Positions 8,410 to 15,421 of a stretch of DNA of 64,000 bases are shown here, piece after piece. Source of the DNA: [Bacillus] enclensis (GTDB lineage: Bacteria; Bacillota; Bacilli; Bacillales; Bacillaceae_B); contig NZ_KQ758482.1 of assembly GCF_001456935.1 (NCBI RefSeq), positions 1,034,249 to 1,098,248 on the forward strand. The letters are read 5' to 3'. The position numbers and the translations under genes are program-made. Numbering within the stretch: position 1 is the stretch's first letter; every line of letters starts with the position of its first letter. Below the pieces are notes generated by a model. That model was not told the origin of the DNA. It ran no database searches and worked only from the letters and a program-made list of their open reading frames with translations.

Positions 8410-9153
8410 CTACGACAAATTCACCGATTTTATTCTCTTTAGAGCTTCAATATACCAAAACTCATCTTTCTCAATCCCAATAAAATTTCTACCAGTATTT
8501 AAACAAGCAACTGCAGTTGTCCCACTGCCCATACAATTATCCAAAATCACTTCCCCTTTGTGAGTATATGTCTTTATCAAATATTCAAATAGAGCAACCG
8601 GCTTCTGTGTCGGATGTTTGGTTTTTGAATCTCTAGAATAATCAAGAATGCTTCTTGGGTAATTCTTATGCGTGGTAACATACTCATTCTTTAATGAATC
8701 TGTATTTGCCATTATGTCTGATAATTTTTGTCGTTTCTTTCTTTTGGTTTGTACCAGGGGAACTATCCCTTGAGGATTATATGTAGGTAACCTTTTATAA
8801 AACACACAAATATTTTCATGATTCTTCATGGGCATTCTCTTAGCGTTCGGAAACCCAGTAACATGTTTTCCTTTCTTCCAAATCCATTCATATCTAAATA
8901 ATTTCATGTTGCTGCTGATCAGTTTAGTCGTAAATGGTTGGGAAGCAGTTAAGACAATCGCTCCGTTATCTTTTATCACTCGTTCATATTGCTCCCAAAG
9001 TTTATCAAAAGGGATAATTTCGTCCCATGAGCACCTGGTGGTTCCATACGGTAAATCACATAAAATCATATCGATGCTCTTGTCTTCAATTAAATTCATC
9101 TGCTCCAAGCAATCCCCTAAGATAATTGTGTTATGTAAGTCCTTAGCCCTCAT
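8410..9153 (-). CDS. DNA (adenine/cytosine-N4) methyltransferase
   Basis: This 247-residue protein is an amino-methyltransferase of the N6-adenine/N4-cytosine class. It has the catalytic DLPYG motif (residues 33-37), a KHPTQKP motif and the SAM-binding LDNCMGSGTTAVA motif near the C terminus, in the order catalytic-then-SAM (beta group). No restriction enzyme is adjacent, so it is probably an orphan phage methylase protecting phage DNA or altering expression. The ATG at 9153 has GGAG at 9 nt; a GTG upstream would add seven residues. A LexA-like box overlaps its promoter region. Confidence 0.92.
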   Translation of the reverse strand: MRAKDLHNTIILGDCLEQMNLIEDKSIDMILCDLPYGTTRCSWDEIIPFDKLWEQYERVIKDNGAIVLTASQPFTTKLISSNMKLFRYEWIWKKGKHVTGFPNAKRMPMKNHENICVFYKRLPTYNPQGIVPLVQTKRKKRQKLSDIMANTDSLKNEYVTTHKNYPRSILDYSRDSKTKHPTQKPVALFEYLIKTYTHKGEVILDNCMGSGTTAVACLNTGRNFIGIEKDEFWYIEALKRIKSVNLS

Positions 9154-9189
9154 AAACTTCAACTCCATTCTCACTTTAATAAATATAAC

Positions 9190-9203
9190 AGAACGTATGT
9201 TCG
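9190..9203 (-). promoter_or_regulatory. LexA (DinR) box upstream of DNA methyltransferase
   Basis: On the minus strand the sequence is CGAACATACGTTCT, 13 of 14 positions of the Bacillus LexA consensus CGAAC-N4-GTTC-type box. It lies 37 bases upstream of the methyltransferase start, between a weak -35 (TTGTTA) and a T/A-rich -10 region. This suggests damage-induced expression. Confidence 0.6.
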
Positions 9204-9226
9204 TTTAACAATGTAAAAAAATAGGC

Positions 9227-9727
9227 TCAACTGCTTAAGCAGAAGAGACTATCATATCTTCTTTTGGCAATTTTCTTTTCTGCACGCTCAATCATCGTCT
9301 GAACACTACTTGAGCTGATGCACAAGTAATTCGCAATTTTATTGTATGATAAGCAGTGACCACGAGACATAAGATATACTTCTTTTTCTTTAGCCGTAAG
9401 GACAGACAAGGCATCATCTATCATTTCTTGTTCTGCAGAAGAAATTACACTCTCATTTTCTGATTCATCCCATACATAGGTCTCATCTTGACTCCTAAAA
9501 AATCTCTGCATCAATAACGGATCAAAGGGTCTTTCTCTTTGATATGCTGCTAATCTTTCAACCCCCCTTTTGTTTCCTGGCTGCCTTCCTGTTTCCATCC
9601 ATTCAATAGCATACTGCATGTCTCTTATCATTCCATTAAGCAGTGATTTATCCCGATTAGAAGCTTCTTTAATCATCCTTTTGGCTTTTGATAAATTGTC
9701 TTTATAGCTTGAAAGAAGATTTTCCAA
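9227..9727 (-). CDS. Phage sigma-70-like late transcription activator (Xpf/YqaQ type)
   Basis: This protein of 166 residues matches the PBSX Xpf/skin YqaQ family: YLENLL, IRDMQYAIEWMETGRQPGNKRGVERLAAYQRERPFDP, then a sigma region-4-like helix-turn-helix (LTAKEKEVYLMSRGHCLSYNKIANYLCISSSSVQTMIERAEKKI). In PBSX, Xpf turns on late genes. A TTG start at 9727 follows AGGGGTG with 5-nt spacing; the longer frame upstream runs through a terminator and is not credible. Placement just before the late genes supports a role as late activator. Confidence 0.87.
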   Translation of the reverse strand: MENLLSSYKDNLSKAKRMIKEASNRDKSLLNGMIRDMQYAIEWMETGRQPGNKRGVERLAAYQRERPFDPLLMQRFFRSQDETYVWDESENESVISSAEQEMIDDALSVLTAKEKEVYLMSRGHCLSYNKIANYLCISSSSVQTMIERAEKKIAKRRYDSLFCLSS

Positions 9728-9740
9728 ATAATCACCCCTA

Positions 9741-9798
9741 AACAAAATAAAAAGGACACCAATCAAAACACCGGTAATTCGGTGAGCGATTAGTGTCC
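9741..9798 (-). terminator. Rho-independent terminator before the late activator gene
   Basis: An 11-of-12 bp stem (AGGACACTAATC with GATTGGTGTCCT, minus strand) encloses a second CACCG/CGGTG hairpin and is followed by TTTTTATTTTG. It ends the early/middle transcript after the gene at 9804-10511; the sigma-like gene then probably needs readthrough or its own promoter. Confidence 0.8.
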
Positions 9799-9803
9799 TC
9801 CAG

Positions 9804-10511
9804 TTAGCTGGTCGGACTATATTTATCTTTAATTCTAAATTGTAAATCAGATTTATATTTAACCTCACCCTCTACTTCTTTTCTATAGATATCTCTTAAT
9901 AAAGGGATAATGGTTACTTTGTCTACTAATTCATTCCAATGAGAATCAAAGTATTTTAGGTTTAACTCTAAGTTAGGCAGGTTCCTAATTTCCTGGCTCA
10001 TATAAAATTCATTAATCATAATCGATAATATTTGAACATATGAAGAAGGTAGTCTAATTTCTATTTCTTTTTTCTCTCCTAAAATTGAAATAGAATAACT
10101 ATCAAGATCCTCAACAGTAAAATAGCCATGTTTTTTTGTTTCGAATTGTTTTTCATTATGGTTCTTTAAGTACCTATAATATTCTCCTTTGCAATAAAGT
10201 AACTCTACACAGTTTTGAAAATTAAAATCCCACTTCATGTCTATCTTCTTAGCAGGTCCTACACCAATATTTTTCATCATAATATATATAGGAATGTCCA
10301 ACCCCTTTCTTTCCGAAATGAAAATAGGCAAGTCATCAGATTCTGAATACTCAATGCTATATTTTTCTTCAGATAAAACTATTTCTGGCCTGATAGAATC
10401 TTCCCTCTGTTTCTTCATTTCACGTACAGTTGCAAGAGCTGCAATAGAAGCAAACAAAGCTCCGATACCAGAAATAACACTCCCTATATCAGCTAAAATA
10501 CTGAAGGTCAA
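9804..10511 (-). CDS. Membrane-anchored protein of unknown function
   Basis: This 235-residue protein starts with one hydrophobic segment (about 5-30, ILADIGSVISGIGALFASIAALATV) followed by a basic helix and a mostly beta-type domain facing the cytoplasm or outside. Similar 'one TM plus soluble domain' proteins occur widely in Firmicute mobile elements without known roles. It overlaps the XtrA gene by 4 bp or less. It interrupts the usual XtrA-sigma factor order and is AT-rich, so it may be a recently gained accessory gene. Confidence 0.7.
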   Translation of the reverse strand: MTFSILADIGSVISGIGALFASIAALATVREMKKQREDSIRPEIVLSEEKYSIEYSESDDLPIFISERKGLDIPIYIMMKNIGVGPAKKIDMKWDFNFQNCVELLYCKGEYYRYLKNHNEKQFETKKHGYFTVEDLDSYSISILGEKKEIEIRLPSSYVQILSIMINEFYMSQEIRNLPNLELNLKYFDSHWNELVDKVTIIPLLRDIYRKEVEGEVKYKSDLQFRIKDKYSPTS

Positions 10512-10708
10512 AACTCTTCCCCCTCATTCCATTTGATTCGTTTCACTTTCCCTTGATGTGTGACAATATTCGTTTCTCCAAAAGCCGGCAGCTCCGAAAT
10601 TTTAGCCTTCCCATCACACACCACCACCGCAAAACTTCCTTCTTTATCCATTATATCAATTTCTAGTTTTAATGTACTAGGGTTAATTTCCAAGTCTGAT
10701 AGTCTCAC
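10508..10708 (-). CDS. XtrA/YqaO family phage protein
   Basis: This 66-residue protein matches the XtrA/YqaO family found next to the RusA and sigma-like genes in PBSX and skin: 'LEINPSTLKLEIDIMDKEG.FAVVVCDGKAKISELPAFGETNIVTHQGKVKRIKWNEGEEF'. Function is not known. The start is taken as the GTG at 10708, 7 nt from AGGAGG; a TTG one codon upstream is too close to the site. Confidence 0.85.
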   Translation of the reverse strand: MRLSDLEINPSTLKLEIDIMDKEGSFAVVVCDGKAKISELPAFGETNIVTHQGKVKRIKWNEGEEF

Positions 10709-10722
10709 CAAGACCCCTCCTG

Positions 10723-10765
10723 TGTTATAATTAAGTTGGCTGGCCGGGAGAGATCCTGGCTTTTT
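10723..10765 (+). promoter_or_regulatory. Extended -10 element followed at once by a terminator-like hairpin
   Basis: TGTTATAAT (10723-10731) is a perfect extended -10 hexamer on the plus strand. It is followed within about 12 nt by a GCCGGGA/TCCTGGC hairpin and TTTTTC. No matching -35 is obvious. If active it would make only a ~30-nt RNA antisense-adjacent to the xtrA leader; it may instead be a terminator blocking transcription into the small plus-strand genes. Confidence 0.35.
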
Positions 10766-10801
10766 CTTATTTTATGAAAAATGAATATTTCATCCTAGAT
10801 A

Positions 10802-10830
10802 TTTACATTTTTCTGTACTATGATTATAGT
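10802..10830 (+). promoter_or_regulatory. Sigma-A promoter for small plus-strand genes
   Basis: TTTACA (10802-10807) and TATAGT (10825-10830) are separated by exactly 17 bp, one mismatch each from consensus. The first ATG with a ribosome binding site is 17 nt further on. It drives transcription against the lytic operon. Confidence 0.7.
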
Positions 10831-10846
10831 TGTAATAGGTGATGGA

Positions 10847-10990
10847 ATGAAAGAACTAGAAACGTTAGATCGTATAAGGAAATTAGGATTACTTCTCAAA
10901 GAATTCTACAGGTGTAAATGCCCTGACCAGAAGCAATTAATTGCTGAAGAAATAAAAAAGACCTCAGAAACAATCCGACCTAAAACCTAA
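10847..10990 (+). CDS. Small phage protein, 47 aa
   Basis: This short frame begins at an ATG behind AGGTGATGG, just after a strong promoter. The peptide is highly charged and helical (MKELETLDRIRKLGLLLKEF, then two Cys in YRCKCPDQ). It is not recognised. It lies on the opposite strand to all lytic genes, in an 850-bp gap between XtrA and RusA, with two further small frames downstream, so it may be part of a lysogenic or regulatory mini-operon. Confidence 0.55.
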   Translation: MKELETLDRIRKLGLLLKEFYRCKCPDQKQLIAEEIKKTSETIRPKT

Positions 10991-11159
10991 CCCAACATAT
11001 TATTCACACTTTATGCCTAAAAGAATTAATCTACTTACTTTATAAAGAATAATGAAGCACCCGTACCTAAAACCTCTTTAAATAAAAAAATATAAAAATC
11101 CCTCTTAATCTTATTTTTGGTAGTATATACCTATAAATAATTTTTTGAGAGGTATTAAT

Positions 11160-11315
11160 ATGATGTTCTTTATTGGCGATAACGTAATTTACAACCATGA
11201 AGAGTATTTTGTGCATTTCATTTATGATTCTGAGTACTTAGAAATATCTAAGGAAAAAAATAAAATGAGCAATTGCATACTCGTTCATAAATCTGAAATT
11301 GAATTGAAGAAGTAA
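11160..11315 (+). CDS. Small phage protein, 51 aa
   Basis: The frame starts with tandem ATG codons behind GAGAGG and encodes MMFFIGDNVIYNHEEYFVHF plus a second half ending in VHKSEIELKK. The opening resembles small SH3/KOW-like barrels ('GD.V.Y....Y.V..I') that are common among tiny Firmicute phage proteins. No function can be assigned. Codon pattern and ribosome binding site support translation. Confidence 0.5.
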   Translation: MMFFIGDNVIYNHEEYFVHFIYDSEYLEISKEKNKMSNCILVHKSEIELKK

Positions 11316-11358
11316 TCATCTACTTCTCCAATATAAACTCCTTGGATGGTGAACTCCT

Positions 11359-11517
11359 TTGAATGGACTAACAAACCTAACAGAGAAAAGACTTAAGGAA
11401 TTGCTAGTTGATTCCAAAAGAGTTGGGACCTCGAAAGATTTCATTAGTTTGATTGAAGCAGCCATTCACCAGAAGAAATTACTTAAGGAAAAAGAAAGGC
11501 ACCAAATACTAAATTGA
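11359..11517 (+). CDS. Possible small phage protein, 52 aa, TTG start
   Basis: A frame starting at TTG behind GGATGGTGA encodes a basic helical peptide (NGLTNLTEKRLKELLVDSKRV...) ending just before a strong terminator at 11547. It is probably the last gene of the small plus-strand unit. The evidence is limited to the frame, the site and the terminator. Confidence 0.4.
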   Translation: MNGLTNLTEKRLKELLVDSKRVGTSKDFISLIEAAIHQKKLLKEKERHQILN

Positions 11518-11546
11518 AATCTTAGAAGTCCAAACTAATCTTGCAA

Positions 11547-11580
11547 GAGAGACGATCCTTACCCCGTCTCTCCTTTTTCT
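11547..11580 (+). terminator. Rho-independent terminator of plus-strand unit
   Basis: An 8-bp perfect stem (GAGAGACG with CGTCTCTC) is followed by CTTTTTCTTTT on the plus strand. It also overlaps the stop region of RusA coming from the other side, so it isolates two convergent transcripts. Confidence 0.82.
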
Positions 11581-11996
11581 TTTATTCGCACTACCATAAT
11601 CTCAATCCGCGGTGTCTCGCTGTACCACTTGCTGGCCAACAATTCTACAATCTGGCTATCATCCCTCCAGAGAACCCCACTACAAGCGTCCTTGATCCCT
11701 TTCACATAATTGTCTACATCCGGCTTTGTGGTTGGCCTCAATTCTCCACTCTCTGCAGCTGCATGTTTCTTTTTACTGAAGCTCTTTAGCGATGGCTTGA
11801 ACACCCTGATAAACAACTGAAGTGGTCCTTCCAGGGGCTTCTCAGGTCGATGTTCTGCCGCAACAAGCTTCACGTACTTTTTAAAGTCCTTTGACTTCTT
11901 AGGATCGTATGCTTTAACCATTCCGCCCTTAGAGCTGAACCGTGGCCGGCCCTGGGCAACCGGAGTCCCGTATACGGTAAAATTGATTATCTCCAC
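11559..11996 (-). CDS. RusA-family Holliday junction resolvase (YqaN-like)
   Basis: This 145-residue protein carries the RusA signature: KPDVDNYVKGIKDACSGVLWRDDSQIVEL, with the catalytic Asp residues of the D..DN...D...DD motif. It resolves branched DNA made during phage recombination and replication. Its position after the replication genes matches yqaN of the skin element. Its ATG overlaps the stop of the preceding small gene. Confidence 0.92.
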   Translation of the reverse strand: MEIINFTVYGTPVAQGRPRFSSKGGMVKAYDPKKSKDFKKYVKLVAAEHRPEKPLEGPLQLFIRVFKPSLKSFSKKKHAAAESGELRPTTKPDVDNYVKGIKDACSGVLWRDDSQIVELLASKWYSETPRIEIMVVRIKEKGETG

Positions 11997-12203
11997 TTAT
12001 TCATTTCCCCCTTCGCTTTCCCGGTAATGATTCGACTGGGTAACAGCTGCGATGGCAAGCTCGTGTCTCAAATCATAATAACTTAAGTCGTAAATGCTCT
12101 CCCCTGTTCGTGCCCTGGTAATACCCAAGGCTAACAGATCATTAATCATGAGCTGCGCCTCGGCATCTTGTTTACGCCTAACCGTGTTATACAAAACACC
12201 CAA
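11997..12203 (-). CDS. Small phage protein, 68 aa
   Basis: The best start is a TTG at 12203, 8 nt after AGGAGGGG; a longer open frame upstream only shadows the DnaD gene. The product is helical (GVLYNTVRRKQDAEAQLMINDLLALGITRARTGESIYDLSYYDLRHELAIAA), a form often seen next to RusA in Bacillus phages and annotated as hypothetical. It may be an accessory replication or regulatory protein. Confidence 0.65.
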   Translation of the reverse strand: MGVLYNTVRRKQDAEAQLMINDLLALGITRARTGESIYDLSYYDLRHELAIAAVTQSNHYRESEGGNE

Positions 12204-12207
12204 TCGA

Positions 12208-13065
12208 TCATCCCCTCCTGTAGGCCAATAATTCAGCCTGTAGCTTTTCTTTTTCTTTCTCGAAGTCATAGTCATCCGACCCACCGGCAGGGGCATCTTG
12301 GCTTGATTGCGACTCCTCAAACCAATCGGGCAGCATTTCCTTTCGGATCGGCCGTACTTTCCCGCCGGCCGTGTTAGGCGGTCGCTTAGACTTATGCTCT
12401 TTGTATTGCTTCTGCTCAGCCTTACACTGCTCCACCGTCCTAATCCCTTTCTGGGACCAGTTTCTAAGGATGACCTCAACGTACCCCCATTTTTTTGTCC
12501 CCTGCTCTACCGCAATTTTCATGGCTTCCAAGACCATCTCCTCCGAAAGATCATCACACCAGCCGACAATCTTTTGAGGAATATAGCCACCCAACACACC
12601 AAACCCTTCTTGTTCGTAAAACTGAAATGGATTCGGAGACACACGCGCATCATCTCCTACATCATCTTTTAGTTTCGTTTTGTTTTGTTTATGTTTAGGT
12701 ATGGTCAACTGTTGGTCATCGGATTGGTATCCAGATTGGTATATGGATTGGGTATCGGATTGGTATAGCGATTGGTCAACTGAGTTGACCAATGATTTTA
12801 CCTTATAGATTGGAGCCTTACCTTTCTTGCCCTTTTCATATTCGATTAGTTCGTTCTCAATAAGCTTTATTCGAGCATTGACCAGCCCTTGCTTTGAAAG
12901 GCCAGTCAATTTCTCTACTGTGGAGTTGGGCGCATTGAATCGTTCTTTCCAGCCAGCCATATTGTTTATAGCCATCAGTGTGTGCCATAACGCAATTGCG
13001 CTGGTATTAAGATCGTTCAGCAGCAGCCAATCCTTAAAAGCTTTGAGTTCCTTTAGGTAATTCAA
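12208..13065 (-). CDS. Phage replication initiator, DnaD-like (YqaL type)
   Basis: This 285-residue protein has an N-terminal winged-helix domain (about 1-95, FNAPNSTVEKLTGLSKQGLVNARIKLIENELIEYEKGKKGKAPIYKV), a Gln/Ser-rich linker with 4-residue repeats (about 98-120) and a DnaD C-terminal domain (about 150-215) with GGYIPQKIVGWCDDLSEEMVLEAMKIAVEQGTKKWGYVEVILRNW. Proteins of this type open the phage origin and load helicase. It starts at TTG behind GAGGGTGAT. The linker is encoded by a tandem DNA repeat that looks like origin iterons. Confidence 0.9.
   Translation of the reverse strand: MNYLKELKAFKDWLLLNDLNTSAIALWHTLMAINNMAGWKERFNAPNSTVEKLTGLSKQGLVNARIKLIENELIEYEKGKKGKAPIYKVKSLVNSVDQSLYQSDTQSIYQSGYQSDDQQLTIPKHKQNKTKLKDDVGDDARVSPNPFQFYEQEGFGVLGGYIPQKIVGWCDDLSEEMVLEAMKIAVEQGTKKWGYVEVILRNWSQKGIRTVEQCKAEQKQYKEHKSKRPPNTAGGKVRPIRKEMLPDWFEESQSSQDAPAGGSDDYDFEKEKEKLQAELLAYRRG
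12722..12790. repeat. Five 12-bp iterons plus palindrome: candidate phage origin
   Basis: GATTGGT occurs at 12722, 12734, 12746, 12758 and 12770, exactly 12 bp apart, most in the form GGATTGGTAT. The array is bordered on the right by a perfect 17-bp palindrome GGTCAACTGAGTTGACC (12774-12790) and on the left by a related GGTCAACTGTTGGTC near 12703. It lies within the initiator gene, as origins do in lambda-type replicons. Confidence 0.65.
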
Positions 13066-13077
13066 ACTATCACCCTC

Positions 13078-13341
13078 TTAAGCTTGTTTAACATATGAAA
13101 TGGCTGCTTCAATGGATTCCCTGTCTTCGACATTGGTGGCATCCTGTAAGGCCGTCTCGAGCCAGGTAAGTGTATTCTGTTTGGTCACATCCGTTTGATA
13201 CGGTCTGAAGATGATCCCTCCGTGGCCAATGAACATTTCTAATGGTGTCCCGGTGTGTAACCCTTGGGTTCTCCTGACTTCCTTTGGAATAACGACTCTC
13301 CCTAATTCATCGATCTTTCTAACGATTCCAGTTGCTTTCAT
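13078..13341 (-). CDS. AbrB-family regulator
   Basis: This 87-residue protein has the N-terminal swapped-hairpin DNA-binding domain of AbrB/SpoVT: KATGIVRKIDELGRVVIPKEVRR, then L.GTPLEMF. The C-terminal part is short and helical, unlike AbrB itself. It probably regulates phage or host transition-state genes. Its ATG overlaps the stop of the upstream small gene (ATGA), showing translational coupling in the early operon. Confidence 0.88.
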   Translation of the reverse strand: MKATGIVRKIDELGRVVIPKEVRRTQGLHTGTPLEMFIGHGGIIFRPYQTDVTKQNTLTWLETALQDATNVEDRESIEAAISYVKQA

Positions 13342-13517
13342 ACTTCCTCTTCCTTTCTATCGCATATTGCTTTTCCGTTTTGTATTCCTCGCACATGATA
13401 GTGCGGATATCTCTTCATATACTGCAGAACCAACGCCTTGAGTTCTTCCTTACTTTGAGCCTTCTCCCAGATCCATGCCGGGAGAAGGACTTTGTAAGGG
13501 ACCTCCTGGTTAATCAA
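13338..13517 (-). CDS. Small phage protein, about 59 aa, start uncertain
   Basis: An open frame of clear coding character (PAWIWEKAQSKEELKALVLQYMKRYPHYHVRG, then NGKAICDRKEEE) lies between RecT and the AbrB-like gene and ends in an ATGA overlap with the latter. A perfect AGGAGG lies near 13505-13500, but no ATG, GTG or TTG follows in frame at a usable distance. The only canonical start is the TTG at 13517, upstream of that site. Either translation starts at an unusual codon after AGGAGG or the TTG is used. Confidence 0.6.
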   Translation of the reverse strand: MINQEVPYKVLLPAWIWEKAQSKEELKALVLQYMKRYPHYHVRGIQNGKAICDRKEEEV

Positions 13518-14367
13518 AACTCATGTCCATTGCTTCTTGAGCTGAATCTTTCTTGCCTTTCTTTGAGGACGATTTTTCTTTCTTATCCTCAGCCGGCTGT
13601 TCTTCCGGAAGATCATAGTCAATGGTGTTGTCATCATCTTCAGGTGTAATGTCTTTCATTTCACGCTCATCGCTCGGATCATTCTCTTCGATGACGGCCT
13701 TCTGCATTTCGACCGAAAGAATGCCCCATTTAGATAATAGATTCTTAAGTACCGTCTTCATGGCCATAGCGTCCCAATCATTTTTCCATCCGAAATCTGA
13801 TTTACTAAATTTCTTCCGGTGCTTCTCGACTGCCTCCTTGGTCCAGTACACCGTCTTCCTAAATCCATTCAATAGTTCGAAGTAGGCAGCGTAACCAATG
13901 ACCACTTCCGACTTCCTTTGCTCAAAATCGATATCAATGTCTTCAGTAAGAGGGTTCCATTTGATCAGCTCCCCCTCATGGATGGGAGTGACGTTTATAT
14001 ACCGGTACTGGCCGGTTCTAAGGGCTAACTGAATGTATCCTTTATATCCGAGCTGGAACTGTGCTTTGCCCCCATACGGGACGATCCATGCATATCCTAA
14101 GTTCTTATCTACCGGAAGGTCCAGAGTGGCCGCGATCATCGCTGAAGAGATAACCGACATAGGCTCTGATTTCTGCAGCATCTTTTCGCTGTTATAAAGG
14201 CTAAGGATCGAGGCGGTAAATTGTGTTGCTCGCTTCCCTAAAACCTCTTCAAATCGTTTGATTACCGAAGGACTCGCCAGCAGCCCTTTCATGGTGGCCC
14301 CCTGTGTTGAAGGGGCCTGTCCATTCTTATTTGCTAAATGATTTTTGAGAGATTGATTGGTGGCCAT
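13510..14367 (-). CDS. recT: RecT-family single-strand annealing protein (YqaK-like)
   Basis: This 285-residue protein shows RecT family blocks: KGLLASPSVIKRFEEVLGKRATQFTASILSL, LPVDKNLGYAWIVPYGGKAQFQLGYKGYIQLALRTGQY and a charged, low-complexity Lys/Glu/Ser tail. RecT anneals complementary strands and works with the YqaJ exonuclease encoded immediately upstream in the same operon. Start and stop of the pair overlap. Confidence 0.95.
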   Translation of the reverse strand: MATNQSLKNHLANKNGQAPSTQGATMKGLLASPSVIKRFEEVLGKRATQFTASILSLYNSEKMLQKSEPMSVISSAMIAATLDLPVDKNLGYAWIVPYGGKAQFQLGYKGYIQLALRTGQYRYINVTPIHEGELIKWNPLTEDIDIDFEQRKSEVVIGYAAYFELLNGFRKTVYWTKEAVEKHRKKFSKSDFGWKNDWDAMAMKTVLKNLLSKWGILSVEMQKAVIEENDPSDEREMKDITPEDDDNTIDYDLPEEQPAEDKKEKSSSKKGKKDSAQEAMDMSFD

Positions 14368-15308
14368 TATTTAGCCTCCTTGATATCAAACCGTCTGTAG
14401 GAGCTCTTTTTGATGACTTCCTGATAGATATTAGGAAACTTCTCTTTTAACAGTTTTGTATCCACTCGATTGGATTCAATTGGCTTCCAGGCTACTTCGT
14501 AATTGGAGCAGAATCCTAGCTCGGCTTCTTTTAGTTCGTGCTGCAGGTCATGTTGAATATGTTTCTTTTGCTTTTCCAGTTCACTGATTGTTTTCTTTAG
14601 ATCGAAGTATTGAAGGATTCGATCTTTGTGATTGCTCTTCAGTTCAACTGTCTTACCTTTTTCTGCAGCTGAGTATTTTTCTTTCAGATACTTTTCAGCT
14701 GCACTGGATCCGTCTAATGCCGGCGGGTTCCCTTCGATCACATGGTACTGCCAGAAATGTTTTTCTGCTTCAAAGATGATATTGATCAGTTCCTCGTCTC
14801 GTTCGACTTCCTTACAGATAAATCTGTTACCGCCTATAAGTACCGCAATATATGCTTTCGGGTAGCCAAGGACCCCTAAATAGTGCTGCACCTGTACCAG
14901 GTAGGACTCCGGTATTTCTTCACTCTCCCATTCCTTCAATAGAAACTGGTTGGCTGTTTTACATTCCAGGAGAGCATCTTCCCCAACCACCTTACGGTCG
15001 ATGTTCGCGATAATAAATTCATGATCAGGGTGCTGCAGGATGGCATTTCGTTTTCGTACTTTCTTTCCCATCCGTACTTCAAATTCTTTTGCGACCATAT
15101 CCTCAAATAGATTCCCAAAATAGGCTGCCTCACTTGAGGAATCCTCAACAATGACCTGGCCGGTCTTCTCAAGCCATAATTCAAAAGGTGTTTTATATTT
15201 ATTAAGTCCAAGGATAATGGAGGCGTCTGATCCTCCAATTCCTTTTCTTCTCATTTCCAGCCATTCATTACGTTCCATATCTGTTGTAGTAGCTAATACA
15301 GAAACCAT
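14367..15308 (-). CDS. YqaJ-family viral recombinase exonuclease
   Basis: This 313-residue protein is a lambda-exonuclease-like nuclease of the YqaJ family: WLEMRRKGIGGSDASIILGLNKYKTPFELWLEKTG, then AAYFGNLFEDMVAKEFE, ANIDRKVVGEDALLECKTAN (PD-(D/E)XK core, D...ECK) and VQVQHYLGVLGYPKAYIAVLIGG. It would produce single strands for RecT. The ATG at 15308 follows GGAGGGG; an upstream extension to 15338 lacks a site. Confidence 0.94.
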   Translation of the reverse strand: MVSVLATTTDMERNEWLEMRRKGIGGSDASIILGLNKYKTPFELWLEKTGQVIVEDSSSEAAYFGNLFEDMVAKEFEVRMGKKVRKRNAILQHPDHEFIIANIDRKVVGEDALLECKTANQFLLKEWESEEIPESYLVQVQHYLGVLGYPKAYIAVLIGGNRFICKEVERDEELINIIFEAEKHFWQYHVIEGNPPALDGSSAAEKYLKEKYSAAEKGKTVELKSNHKDRILQYFDLKKTISELEKQKKHIQHDLQHELKEAELGFCSNYEVAWKPIESNRVDTKLLKEKFPNIYQEVIKKSSYRRFDIKEAK

Positions 15309-15391
15309 AATTTCCCCTCCGATTGATTTTATTTTCAAAGTGCTTTAGAATGGTATCAACTTTTTCTTTTTGAGGTTGACCCCTCTTTCTT

Positions 15392-15421
15392 AAAAGACCC
15401 GTGTGCCAGCATGGGTCTTTT
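15392..15421 (-). terminator. Hairpin between YqaI-like and YqaJ genes
   Basis: AAAAGACCC and GGGTCTTTT form a 9-bp stem with a short loop, overlapping the stop of the YqaI-like gene. T-rich sequence follows on the plus strand more than on the minus, so attenuation rather than full termination of the early operon is plausible. Confidence 0.5.

Noticed and set aside
9728-9868. N-terminal extension of the sigma-like protein
   Set aside because: It would cross a strong terminator; TTG 9727 has a good ribosome binding site and matches family length.
11997-12479. 160-codon reading frame overlapping the DnaD-like gene
   Set aside because: The upstream two thirds overlap the well-supported initiator in another frame; only the 68-codon part after AGGAGGGG is credible.
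12720-12790. CRISPR or simple microsatellite
   Set aside because: The 12-bp period has no spacers of CRISPR size, and the flanking palindrome and gene context fit an origin better.
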